A stretch of 39,471 bases of DNA from JAXHUH01 sp034211175 (GCA_034211175.1 JAXHUH010000096.1:1-39471), one strand, 5' to 3'; shown: positions 1 to 6,988, counted from the first letter of the stretch. Translations and numbers: made by a program. The notes: generated from the letters alone by a model not told the origin.

Positions 1-826
1 CGCGCTCCGCGGCGAGCCGCTGCTCACGGGCGGCGGCCTGGGCCGCGGCCTGGCGACGGGCCTCGGCCTGCTCGGCCCGGATGCGCTGCTCGTCCTCGGC
101 GCTGCGGGACGGGCCGCCGGAGTCACCGCCGCCCTTGCGGGAGCGGATGAAGCGACCCTCGAGCACGGCGTCGGAGACCACGCGGCACATCAGGGTGCCG
201 GAGCGGATGGCGTCGTCGTTGCCGGGGATGATGTAGCGCACGAGGTCCGGGTCGCAGTTCGTGTCGACCACGGCCACGATCGGGATGCCGAGCTTGTTGG
301 CCTCGGTGACCGCGATGTCCTCCTTCTTGGTGTCGAGGATGAACACCGCGTCGGGCAGCTTCTCCATGTCCCGGATGCCGCTGAGGTTCCGCTCGAGCTT
401 CTCCAGCTCGCGGCTGATCATCAGGGCTTCCTTCTTGGGCATGGCGTCGAACTCACCCGAGTCCCGCATGCGCTGGTAGTCCTTCATCTTCCCGACCCGC
501 TTCGCCATGGTCTGGAAGTTGGTGAGCATGCCGCCCAGCCAGCGCTGGTTGACATAGGGCATGCCACACCGCTCGGCGTAGGACTCGATGGAGTCCTGGG
601 CCTGCTTCTTGGTGCCGATGAACAGGATCGTCCCGCCGTTGGCGGTGAGATCACGGATGAACGTGTACGCGTCCTCGATGCGCGTGAGCGTCTGCTGGAG
701 ATCGATGATGTAGATCCCGTTGCGCTCGCCGTGGATGAACCGGCGCATCTTGGGGTTCCAGCGGCGGGTCTGGTGGCCGAAGTGGACACCAGCCTCCAAC
801 AGCTGCTTCATGCTGACGACAGCCAT
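1..826 (-). CDS. rpsB: 30S ribosomal protein S2 (partial, C-terminus beyond window)
   Basis: S2 is a small-subunit ribosomal protein needed for S1 binding and translation initiation. The reading frame starts MAVVSMKQLLEAGVHFGHQ and contains the family hallmarks GVHFGHQTRRWNPKM, YIIDLQQT, ILFIGTKKQAQ, NQRWLGGMLTN and PDAVFILDT. About 275 codons are visible without a stop, so the gene continues past the left edge. The last 40 or so visible residues are a charged, Ala/Glu/Arg-rich tail beyond the conserved core, a common actinobacterial extension. The ATG is preceded by AAGGAG with a 5-base spacer, which fixes the start. It lies downstream of the M23-like gene but has its own promoter and a roughly 145-nt leader. 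tsf would be expected just outside the window. Confidence 0.97.
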   Translation of the reverse strand, partial: MAVVSMKQLLEAGVHFGHQTRRWNPKMRRFIHGERNGIYIIDLQQTLTRIEDAYTFIRDLTANGGTILFIGTKKQAQDSIESYAERCGMPYVNQRWLGGMLTNFQTMAKRVGKMKDYQRMRDSGEFDAMPKKEALMISRELEKLERNLSGIRDMEKLPDAVFILDTKKEDIAVTEANKLGIPIVAVVDTNCDPDLVRYIIPGNDDAIRSGTLMCRVVSDAVLEGRFIRSRKGGGDSGGPSRSAEDEQRIRAEQAEARRQAAAQAAAREQRLAAER

Positions 827-922
827 AGTGGCTCCTTCGGTTGATCGAGACCCGACGCGTGCGCCCACCGGAGCGGGCGACCGAAGCTGCATGCATCGGG
901 CGGTGATGTGTGATCGACGGGC

Positions 923-974
923 CCCGGGCGGATCCCGGGTGCGCGTCACGGCCCGGCGGTCGTGCCGGGCCGTG
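923..974 (-). promoter_or_regulatory. Tandem hairpins in the rpsB leader
   Basis: A perfect 11-bp inverted repeat (947-957 with 964-974, 6-base loop) begins at the predicted transcript 5' end. It is followed by a second stem, CCCGGG (923-928 with 934-939, 5-base loop). No U-tract follows, so a Rho-independent terminator is less likely than a leader structure. It could also mark the 3' end of the upstream M23-like transcript. In E. coli S2 represses its own mRNA through the leader; whether this leader works that way is unknown. Confidence 0.45.
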
Positions 975-978
975 GAGC

Positions 979-1007
979 AGTATAGACCGCGTCGGGGCCC
1001 CGACGAA
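979..1007 (-). promoter_or_regulatory. Predicted rpsB promoter
   Basis: On the minus strand TTCGTC (1002-1007) lies 17 bases from TATACT (979-984), a near-consensus -10 hexamer. Transcription would start near 972 and give an rpsB leader of about 145 nt. The -35 match is weak and the -10 is strong. Confidence 0.55.
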
Positions 1008-1041
1008 GGCGGATCGGCGACCATCCGCCGCGATCATCGTC

Positions 1042-1527
1042 TCACCGGCCGGGCACCGGGACGAGGCGGGCGCGACGGGGCCCGAAGAGGGCCGCGGGGT
1101 CGAGGTAGGTCGTGCCCCGGCGCACGCCGAGGTGGAGGCGACGGCCCGCGGAGCCGACCCGCCCGCCGCGCTCGAGCCGGTCGTCGACGGCGACGTCGAC
1201 CGTGGCGAGGAACGAGTACGACGAGCGCAGGCCGTCCGGATGGCGCACCGTCACGTGGAGCTGGCCGGCCACGCTCCCCGCGAACGTGACGACCCCGGGG
1301 CCGATCGCCCCGACGGCCGTACCGGGGCGGGTCGCGTACTCGAGCCCGCGGTTGCCCGGCCCGTAGGGACCCGACGGCGGCCGGAAGCCGTCGACGACGG
1401 GGGCGTCGACGGGTGGCCGGTAGTCGATCGGCCCGGGCGGGGCACCGTCGGCCGCGGGGACGGCCGCCGGCGGCAGGAGCGCCAGGAGGACACCGAGCAC
1501 CACCCGGGCGACACCGGCGCTCACCAC
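1042..1527 (-). CDS. Degenerate M23-family (LytM-like) exported protein
   Basis: A 161-residue protein starting MVSAGVARVVLGVLLALL, which reads as a signal peptide (roughly residues 1-26), followed by one LytM/M23-like domain (about 40-155). Family features kept are PVVDGFRPP, the GxEYATRPGTAV strand, a VTFAGSVAGQLHVTV core and LHLGVRRGTTYLDP near the end. Active M23 enzymes bind zinc through His and Asp in an HRGxD segment and through the last His of HxH. Here the first segment reads NRGLE, so both ligands are changed, while the last His (LHLG) remains. It is therefore probably not a peptidase. It may bind peptidoglycan or regulate another hydrolase, as inactive LytM factors do. Its place between whiG and rpsB matches the usual M23 gene of actinobacteria. 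Confidence 0.75.
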   Translation of the reverse strand: MVSAGVARVVLGVLLALLPPAAVPAADGAPPGPIDYRPPVDAPVVDGFRPPSGPYGPGNRGLEYATRPGTAVGAIGPGVVTFAGSVAGQLHVTVRHPDGLRSSYSFLATVDVAVDDRLERGGRVGSAGRRLHLGVRRGTTYLDPAALFGPRRARLVPVPGR

Positions 1528-1585
1528 GGGGCCGTTCCCCGGCCGTGGGCGACCGCGGCGGGGCCCGGGCGCCCGGGGCGCGGGC

Positions 1586-2410
1586 TCAGTCGGTGAAGCG
1601 CCGGTTCATGTGGAGGCGCAGGTGCATGATCGCCTTGGTGTGGATCTGGCACACCCGGCTCTCGGTCACCCCGAGCACCCGGCCGATCTCGGCGAGCGTG
1701 AACCCCTCGTAGTAGTAGAGGAGGAGCACCAGCTTCTCCCGCTCGCCCATGTCGTTGATCGTGTCGGCGAGGAGCTGCTTCATCTCCTCGGTCTCGAACA
1801 ACGTGACCGGGCCGTCGCCGGCGTCGGCGATCGTGTCGCCGAGCGTGAGCGTCTCGCCCCGCTCGCCGCTCACCGACAGCATCTCGTCGAGGGCGACGAG
1901 CCCGAGCACCGAGATCTGCGAGAGGAGCTGCTGGAGCTGGGTCTCGCTGATCCCGAGCTCGGTGGCCAGCTCCGGGTCGGTCGGGGCCCGACCGAGCGAC
2001 GACTCGAGCTTGGCCAGCGCCTTCTCGACCGAGCGGGCCTTCGCCCGGATCGAGCGGGGCACCCAGTCGATCGAGCGCAGCTCGTCGAGGATCGCACCCT
2101 TGATCCGCTGCATCGCGTACGTCTCGAACTTGTTCCCCATGTCGGGGTCGAACTTGTCGATGGCGTCGATCAGCCCGAAGATGCCGTAGCTCACGAGATC
2201 GGACTGCTCGACGTTGCTGGGCAGCCCGATGGCGACACGACTCGCCACGTACTTCACCAGCGGCGAGTAGTGGACGATGAGCTGGTCGCGCAGCGCCCGG
2301 TCGCGGGACGCCACGTACTCCTTCCAGAGGCGCCGCAGCTCCTGCTCCTGGCGCGCGACACGCTCCTCGTCCTCGATCTCCAGAGGTGCCTGCCGAGCCC
2401 CTCGTGCCAA
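1586..2410 (-). CDS. whiG: RNA polymerase sigma factor, WhiG/FliA (sigma-28) family
   Basis: A 274-residue group 3 sigma factor. Region 2 runs roughly from residue 45 to 118 (YSPLVKYVASRVAIGLP, DLVSYGIFGLIDAIDKFDP, FETYAMQRIKGAILDELR, DWVPRS), region 3 about 125-200 and region 4 about 215-270, with the helix-turn-helix FTLAEIGRVLGVTESRVCQI. The start is a TTG preceded by a strong GGAGGAGG with a 7-base spacer; no better start lies upstream in frame. In Streptomyces WhiG drives sporulation genes and is held by RsiG with c-di-GMP; in flagellates FliA drives motility. Which applies here cannot be told. It lies between dprA and the M23-like gene, as in Streptomyces. A phased direct repeat lies upstream. 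Confidence 0.93.
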   Translation of the reverse strand: MARGARQAPLEIEDEERVARQEQELRRLWKEYVASRDRALRDQLIVHYSPLVKYVASRVAIGLPSNVEQSDLVSYGIFGLIDAIDKFDPDMGNKFETYAMQRIKGAILDELRSIDWVPRSIRAKARSVEKALAKLESSLGRAPTDPELATELGISETQLQQLLSQISVLGLVALDEMLSVSGERGETLTLGDTIADAGDGPVTLFETEEMKQLLADTINDMGEREKLVLLLYYYEGFTLAEIGRVLGVTESRVCQIHTKAIMHLRLHMNRRFTD

Positions 2411-2516
2411 CGTCCGTCCTCCTCCGGTGGTGCGTCATGGGCGCCGCCGGTTCGCCGTTCTCGGGTCGTGCATCGCCGCACGCCGTCCGCCGCCCGGTTC
2501 GCACCGTACCCACCCG

Positions 2517-2549
2517 ACACTCTCCGTACATATGCCAACACTCTCCGTA
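2517..2549. repeat. 12-bp direct repeat with 21-bp phasing between dprA and whiG
   Basis: ACACTCTCCGTA occurs at 2517-2528 and again at 2538-2549, perfect over 12 bases. The starts are 21 bp apart, about two helical turns. The pair lies just past the dprA stop and about 110-140 bp upstream of the whiG start. The layout resembles a dimeric operator with both sites on one face of the helix. The regulator is unknown. Confidence 0.6.
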
Positions 2550-2551
2550 TC

Positions 2552-3727
2552 CTATGGTTGGACGGATGTTCGCCCAGCCGGGCGACCGTCGATGCGTGAG
2601 CGGCGGCAGATCCAGGCCCCCTGCCGTTCGACGAGGTGCAACCGCCGCAACCGTTCGACCGCACGGGCGACCTCGGTGAGGGAGACCCCGAGCGCCGCGA
2701 CGATCTCGTCCTGGCTGCGGGGCTCCCAGCCGAGACGGTCGAGCACCGCACGCTCGAGCGGCTCGAGACCGGCCGGGAGGTCGTCGGTGGCGATGGCGCC
2801 GTCGGGGGTGACGATCTCGAGCAGCTCGAGCACGTCGGCGACGTCGCAGAGCGGCGAGGCACCGTCGAACACGAGCCGGTTGGTGCCCCTCGACGACGGT
2901 GACCGGATCGGTCCGGGGACCGCGAGGACCGGTCGGTCACGGCGCACCGCCTCGGCCACGGTGTGCATCGACCCACCGCGCTCGTGTGACTCGACGACCA
3001 CGACCGCGTCGGCCAGCGCGGCGATGATCCGGTTGCGGGCCGGGAACCGCCAGCGCTCGGCGTCGGTGCCGAGGGCGGCCTCGCTGACGAGGACGCCCCG
3101 TGCCGCGACCCCGTCCCACACGTCGGCGCTCGAGCGCGGGTAGACGACGTCGAGCCCGGTGGCCACGACGCCGACCGGTGGGGCGCCGGCGGTGCCCAGG
3201 GCGCCGCGGTGCGCGGCGGCGTCGATGCCCCGGGCCAGTCCGGACACGACGCCCACGCCGGCCCCGGTGAGCGCCTCACCGAGCTCGGTGGCCACGTCGA
3301 GGCCGTACGGCGTCGCCCGGCGCGTGCCGATCACCGCGACGGTCGGCCGGGCGAGCGCCTCGAGCTCGCCGGCGGCCAGCAGGAGCGCCGGCGGCTCGGG
3401 GTCGTCGCGCAGGCGGGCCGGCCACGCGGCGTCACCCTCGAGCACGACGCGGATCCCGAGGCCACGATGACGGGCCAGGACCGCGGGCGGGTCGACCCGG
3501 GCCGCGGCCCGTCGCCACCGCGCCGCCACCTGGTCGCTCACCGCCCGGGCGAGCGCGTCGGGGAGGTCACCCGAGCGGACCCGTGACCAGGCACCGCTCG
3601 GTCGCTCGGCGGCGACGAGGGCGCGCAGGCGCGACGGGCCGAGACCCGTCAGGCCGCTGAGCGCCAGGAGGTGGGCGAGCTCGTGATCGTCGCCGCGGAC
3701 CGCGTCGTGCAGCCGGGCGTCAGACAT
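2552..3727 (-). CDS. dprA: DNA-processing protein DprA
   Basis: DprA binds incoming single-stranded DNA and loads RecA during natural transformation. The 391-residue protein has an N-terminal helical region (about 1-80) and a Rossmann-like DprA domain (about 90-300) with PTVAVIGTRRATPYG, SGLARGID (162-169), the strongly conserved FPARNRIIA (about 228-236) and GGSMHTVAEA. It ends in a winged-helix domain (about 322-375, LERAVLDRLGWEPRSQDEI). The ATG at 3727 overlaps the comM stop by 8 bases, so the two are probably translationally coupled. An in-frame GTG two codons upstream (3733) is an alternative start. Many bacteria without known competence keep dprA, so natural transformation in this organism is not shown. 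Confidence 0.95.
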   Translation of the reverse strand: MSDARLHDAVRGDDHELAHLLALSGLTGLGPSRLRALVAAERPSGAWSRVRSGDLPDALARAVSDQVAARWRRAAARVDPPAVLARHRGLGIRVVLEGDAAWPARLRDDPEPPALLLAAGELEALARPTVAVIGTRRATPYGLDVATELGEALTGAGVGVVSGLARGIDAAAHRGALGTAGAPPVGVVATGLDVVYPRSSADVWDGVAARGVLVSEAALGTDAERWRFPARNRIIAALADAVVVVESHERGGSMHTVAEAVRRDRPVLAVPGPIRSPSSRGTNRLVFDGASPLCDVADVLELLEIVTPDGAIATDDLPAGLEPLERAVLDRLGWEPRSQDEIVAALGVSLTEVARAVERLRRLHLVERQGAWICRRSRIDGRPAGRTSVQP

Positions 3728-5228
3728 GGGCACGGAACGGATGGAGATCGACCCGCAGGCCCAGCGCCGTGGCGATGTGGTGCTCGGCGAGCGGCCCGTC
3801 GTCGCCGGCGAGGTCGGCCAGGGTCAGGGCGACCCGGCGCACCCGCTGGAGGCCCCGGGCGCTCAGCCGACCGCGGGCCAGCTCGTCCTCCAGCAGGCCC
3901 GCGCCCTCGGGCCCGAGCGGGGCGAGGTCGTCCAGCGCGGAGGTGGGTAGGGCGGCGTTCATCTCGACGCCCCGTCGGCGCGCCAGCTCCCGCACCCGGG
4001 CGACCCGCTCGGCGACCGCGCTCGACGGCTCGCCCGCCGGGCCCCGCAGGAGATGCTCGGGTGACGGGCGATCGACCTCGATCCGCAGGTCGAAGCGATC
4101 GAGCAGCGGACCGGACACGCGCCGGGCGTAGCGCTGGCGGGCCGACTCGGAGCACGCGCACGCGCCGGGACGACCGCCGTTGCCGCACGGGCACGGGTTC
4201 ATCGCCGCGACGAGGAGGAACCGGGCCGGGAAGGTGACCGTGCCCGCCGCCCGGGACACCCGCACGACACCCTCCTCCAGCGGCTCGCGCAGCGCATCGA
4301 GCGCGGAGGGCGGGAACTCACCCATCTCGTCGAGGAACAGCACCCCACCGCTCGCGAGGCTGATCTCCCCCGGGCGGAGCTGACCCGACCCGCCGCCGAC
4401 CAGCGCGGCCGGCGAGGTGCTGTGGTGCGGCGCCCGGAACGGTGCCCGCCGGCCCAGCACCGTGCCCGCGGGCTCCCCCGCCGCCGATCGCAGCTGGAGC
4501 GACTCGAGCGCCGCCGCGTCGTCGAGTGGTGGCAACAGCCCGGGCAACCGGCGGGCGAGCATGGTCTTGCCGGCGCCCGGTGGACCGCTCATCAGCAGGT
4601 GGTGGCCACCCGCGGCCGAGACCTCGAGCGCGAGCCGGGCCGTCGGCTGGCCGCGGACGTCACGCAGGTCCGCGACCGCGGCCTCGGGCTCGGCGGTCTC
4701 CGCACCGACGGCGTCGGGCCACGGGGCCTCGCCCCGGAGCACGTCGACCAGCTCGGCCAGCGTCGAGGCGGCCCGCACCGTCAGACCGGGCACGAGTGCG
4801 GCCTCGGCCGAGCTGCCGTCCGGGACGACGAGCGTCTCCGTGCGCACCGACCCGGCGAGGGCGGCCATCGCCGGCACCGGGCGGAGACCGCCGTCGAGGC
4901 CGAGCTCGCCGACGAACGCGAGCCCGGCGACGGCCTCGGCGGGCACCACCTCGCACGCGGTGAGCAGGCCCATCGCCACCGGGAGGTCGAGGCCGGCGCC
5001 GGCCTTCGGCAACCCCGACGGGGCGAGGTTCACCGTGATGCGCCGCGGCGGCCAGTCGATGCCACTCGACAGCAGCGCGGCCCGAACGCGGTCACGGGCC
5101 TCGCGGCACACGCCGTCGGGCAGGCCGACGACCGTGAAGCCCGGCAGACCGGCGGAGACGTGGACCTCGACCCGTACGGGGCTGCCCCGCCCGCCGAGCA
5201 CACACGCGGACTCGATGACACCCAGCAT
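3720..5228 (-). CDS. comM: ComM/YifB-family Mg-chelatase-like AAA+ ATPase
   Basis: A 502-residue ComM protein, a hexameric helicase family that promotes branch migration during transformation. The N-terminal Lon-protease-like fold (about 1-165) contains GLPGFTVVGLPD and VNLAPSGLPKAGAGLDLPVA. The AAA+ domain has Walker A GPPGAGKT (215-222), Walker B VLFLDE (296-301), FRAPHHSTSPAALVGGG and a cysteine cluster NPCPCGNGGRPGACAC (344-359). The C-terminal Mg-chelatase lid runs to the end. The ATG has a strong GGGAGGG four bases upstream. A TAGGAT -10-like box (5299-5304, minus) could give it its own promoter. It is coupled to dprA downstream. Confidence 0.95.
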   Translation of the reverse strand: MLGVIESACVLGGRGSPVRVEVHVSAGLPGFTVVGLPDGVCREARDRVRAALLSSGIDWPPRRITVNLAPSGLPKAGAGLDLPVAMGLLTACEVVPAEAVAGLAFVGELGLDGGLRPVPAMAALAGSVRTETLVVPDGSSAEAALVPGLTVRAASTLAELVDVLRGEAPWPDAVGAETAEPEAAVADLRDVRGQPTARLALEVSAAGGHHLLMSGPPGAGKTMLARRLPGLLPPLDDAAALESLQLRSAAGEPAGTVLGRRAPFRAPHHSTSPAALVGGGSGQLRPGEISLASGGVLFLDEMGEFPPSALDALREPLEEGVVRVSRAAGTVTFPARFLLVAAMNPCPCGNGGRPGACACSESARQRYARRVSGPLLDRFDLRIEVDRPSPEHLLRGPAGEPSSAVAERVARVRELARRRGVEMNAALPTSALDDLAPLGPEGAGLLEDELARGRLSARGLQRVRRVALTLADLAGDDGPLAEHHIATALGLRVDLHPFRAHV

Positions 5229-5353
5229 GGGACCCTCCCAACCCCCGGGGTGCGGGGGCGACGTTCACAGGAGGGGCCCGAGGGCCACCGATGTCGAGAT
5301 CCTACGCCGGCCCACTGACAGCGCGGGCCGCCCGGGTCAGGGGCCGACGGCGC

Positions 5354-5734
5354 TCACAGCACCTCTCGGGTGTAGCGGACGACGGCGTCGATCTCGTCGT
5401 CGCTCAGCCGGTCGCCGAACGACGGCATGCCGCCGACACCTTCGACGATGACCGCCCGCTGACCGGCCGCGTCGGGGAAGTTGTCGACCACCGCACCGTC
5501 GCCGAGGCCGGGGCCCGAGCCACCGCCGCCGGACGCACCGTGGCAGCGGGCGCACTGCTCCTCGTACACCTCCCGGCCCGCGACCAGCTCCGGGTCCGCC
5601 GAGCCGTCCTCCTCGCCGGGCACCGCCGGTGACTCCGGGGTCCCGCACGCTGCGAGCACCAGGGCCAGGGCCAGGGGGACCGCCCGGGCGATCGCGAACG
5701 GGCGACGCGCACGTCCGACCTGCAGTTCGTCCAT
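5354..5734 (-). CDS. Cytochrome c lipoprotein
   Basis: A 126-residue c-type cytochrome. The first 30 residues form a lipoprotein signal (ALALVLAAC, lipidated Cys30), so the domain should be tethered outside the membrane. The haem site is CARCH (residues 61-65) and the likely axial Met is in GGMPSFGDRLSDDEI (Met103), the usual C-terminal pattern of small class I cytochromes. It is probably an electron carrier. No oxidase, reductase or haem-lyase genes are near, so its partner is unknown. It lies between comM and a divergent small gene, a place not usual for a cytochrome. The ATG at 5734 lies 7 bases from a TATCGT -10 box, which predicts a leaderless mRNA. Confidence 0.9.
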   Translation of the reverse strand: MDELQVGRARRPFAIARAVPLALALVLAACGTPESPAVPGEEDGSADPELVAGREVYEEQCARCHGASGGGGSGPGLGDGAVVDNFPDAAGQRAVIVEGVGGMPSFGDRLSDDEIDAVVRYTREVL

Positions 5735-5741
5735 GCGGCGC

Positions 5742-5749
5742 ACGATACT
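5742..5749. promoter_or_regulatory. Overlapping divergent -10 boxes, both genes predicted leaderless
   Basis: Only 21 bp separate the divergent starts at 5734 and 5756. On the minus strand TATCGT (5742-5747) lies 7 bases from the cytochrome ATG. On the plus strand GATACT (5744-5749) lies 6 bases from the small-peptide GTG. The two boxes overlap by four bases. No Shine-Dalgarno sequence fits either start, which agrees with leaderless transcription. Confidence 0.5.
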
Positions 5750-5755
5750 GGGACC

Positions 5756-5872
5756 GTGGGTCTCAACCCGTTCCGACCGTCCAGACGCCACAGCCGGCTC
5801 CTCGACACGTTGTTCGTGGTCGCCGCGCTCGTGGTGTGCGCCGTGCTCGTGGCCTGGGCGCTGTTCGCCTGA
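5756..5872 (+). CDS. 38-residue single-pass membrane microprotein
   Basis: A GTG-started frame encodes a 38-aa peptide beginning MGLNPFRPSRRHSRLL. It has a basic N-terminus and one hydrophobic segment (about 18-37, rich in Val, Ala and Leu, ending WALFA). This shape predicts a single membrane helix with the basic end inside. The stop lies 2 bases before the ATG of the next gene, so the two are likely one transcript with coupled translation. I recall similar MGxNPFR-type short proteins in other actinobacteria beside the same partner, but cannot verify this here. The function is unknown. Confidence 0.6.
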   Translation: MGLNPFRPSRRHSRLLDTLFVVAALVVCAVLVAWALFA

Positions 5873-5874
5873 GC

Positions 5875-6114
5875 ATGGCCGGGCGGGACCGGGGCCGGCG
5901 TCGATCGCCGGCGCCGTACCTCGACGACGTCGAGGTACGGGTCGTGCAGCCGTACCAGGCGACGAAGGACTACCTGTGCCCGGGGTGCAACCGCGACATC
6001 GTGGCCGGCACGGGCCACGTGGTCGCCGTGCCCCGGCTCGCGCCCGACCTGCGTCGGCACTGGCACAAGGGGTGTTGGGCCCGGCGAGACCGACGGGCGC
6101 CACCCGGCACCTGA
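5875..6114 (+). CDS. Small conserved actinobacterial protein with CPGC zinc-ribbon-like motif
   Basis: A 79-residue basic protein. The middle reads DYLCPGCNRDIVAGTGHVVAVP and the C-terminal part RRHWHKGCW. The Cys pair, the later His residues and the Cys are a plausible zinc site of Cys-Cys-His-Cys type. Similar proteins with CPGC and RHWHxxCW are widespread in actinobacteria and often labelled ATP/GTP-binding, for which I see no P-loop. The ATG follows the 38-aa peptide stop by 2 bases; the longer in-frame extension upstream has no support. It converges with yraN. The function is unknown. A nucleic-acid or nuclease-related role is only a guess from the HNH-like spacing. Confidence 0.7.
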   Translation: MAGRDRGRRRSPAPYLDDVEVRVVQPYQATKDYLCPGCNRDIVAGTGHVVAVPRLAPDLRRHWHKGCWARRDRRAPPGT

Positions 6115-6128
6115 GCGCGGCGGCGACG

Positions 6129-6482
6129 TCAGAACGCACCGTGCACGACCTCGATCCGGCCGGGCAGCACGGCAGCCACGTCGAAGCGGATCGACGAAGG
6201 TCGCCGACCACTCGAGGCGAGGAACGACGCCGCGGCACGGCGCAACCGGACCTGGCGCTTGGCGTCGACCGCCTCGGCCGGGTGGCCGAATGCCAGGCTG
6301 CGCCGGGCCTTCACCTCGACGAACACCAGGACGCGGCCCTCGGCGACGACGAGATCGAGCTCGCCCTCGCGGCAACGGTGGTTGCGGGCGACGATGCGCC
6401 CGCCCCGCTGTTGGTACCAGCGGGCCGCGATCAGCTCACCGGTGCGCCCGAGGGCGAGATGGCCCGGTCTGCGTGAGGACAC
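6129..6482 (-). CDS. yraN: YraN / UPF0102 endonuclease-like protein
   Basis: A 117-residue protein of the YraN (UPF0102) family, which has a restriction-endonuclease-like fold distantly related to Holliday-junction resolvases. Family motifs are LALGRTGELIAARWY (about 8-22), the catalytic-type core EGELDLV (about 39-45) and VFVEVKARR (about 53-61), followed by QVRLRRAAASFLA. The spaced acidic residues and Lys form the ExD...ExK pattern of the fold. The biochemical role is still unclear. The start is GTG. It normally sits beside comM in actinobacteria; here three extra genes separate them. On the other side it lies next to rplS, without lepB or rnhB between. Confidence 0.92.
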   Translation of the reverse strand: MSSRRPGHLALGRTGELIAARWYQQRGGRIVARNHRCREGELDLVVAEGRVLVFVEVKARRSLAFGHPAEAVDAKRQVRLRRAAASFLASSGRRPSSIRFDVAAVLPGRIEVVHGAF

Positions 6483-6561
6483 GACGAACCTCCGGTCCGG
6501 GGGACGGGAGGGGCGAAGACGTGCCCCGAGCGGGATGGCGAGCCGGGTGAGGGGCTCGGGT

Positions 6562-6589
6562 GCGCTCCGTTCCCGGGGGAACGGAGCGC
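6562..6589 (-). terminator. Strong hairpin at the end of the rpsP-rplS operon
   Basis: A perfect 12-bp stem (GCGCTCCGTTCC at 6562-6573 with GGAACGGAGCGC at 6578-6589) closes on a 4-base loop, 4 bases past the rplS stop. There is no U-tract on the minus strand, so termination may be of the U-less actinobacterial kind, or the stem may protect the mRNA 3' end. Confidence 0.7.
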
Positions 6590-6593
6590 CGCC

Positions 6594-6938
6594 TCAGTAG
6601 CGCTTCTCCTTGACCCGGGCGGCCTTCCCGACCCGGTCGCGGAGGTAGTAGAGCTTGGCCCGGCGGACGTCGCCGCGGGCGGCGACCTCGATCTGGGCGA
6701 TCACGGGTGAGTGCACGGGGAACGTGCGCTCGACGCCGACGCCGAAGCTCACCTTGCGGACGGTGAAGGTCTCCTTGGCGCCGGAGCCCTGACGCCGGAT
6801 GACGACGCCCTGGAACACCTGGATGCGCTCGCGGCTGCCCTCGACGACACGCACATGAACCTTCAGCGTGTCGCCGGGCGCGAAGTCGGGAACATCGTCA
6901 CGGAGGCTCGGCTGGTCGACGATGTCGGTGGGGTTCAT
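6594..6938 (-). CDS. rplS: 50S ribosomal protein L19
   Basis: A 114-residue L19, located at the 30S-50S interface. Family motifs include FAPGDTLKVHVRVVEG, RIQVFQGVVIRRQGSG, ETFTVRKVSFGVGVERTFPVHSP and RRAKLYYLRDRVGKAARVKEKRY at the end. The ATG at 6938 begins MNPTDIVDQ. A GAGGAG lies 11 bases upstream, slightly long for a Shine-Dalgarno spacer. It is the last gene of the rpsP-khpA-rimM-trmD-rplS block, and a likely internal promoter in the gap after trmD could raise its expression above that of trmD. Confidence 0.97.
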   Translation of the reverse strand: MNPTDIVDQPSLRDDVPDFAPGDTLKVHVRVVEGSRERIQVFQGVVIRRQGSGAKETFTVRKVSFGVGVERTFPVHSPVIAQIEVAARGDVRRAKLYYLRDRVGKAARVKEKRY

Positions 6939-6988
6939 GGTTGGATCAGCTCCTCGGCTCCGTGAGCCGCGCAACACGAGATCGAATC

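Noticed and set aside
2517..2549. The whiG-upstream direct repeat as a CRISPR fragment
   Set aside because: There are only two 12-bp copies with a 9-bp gap and no cas genes; an operator-like repeat is the better reading.
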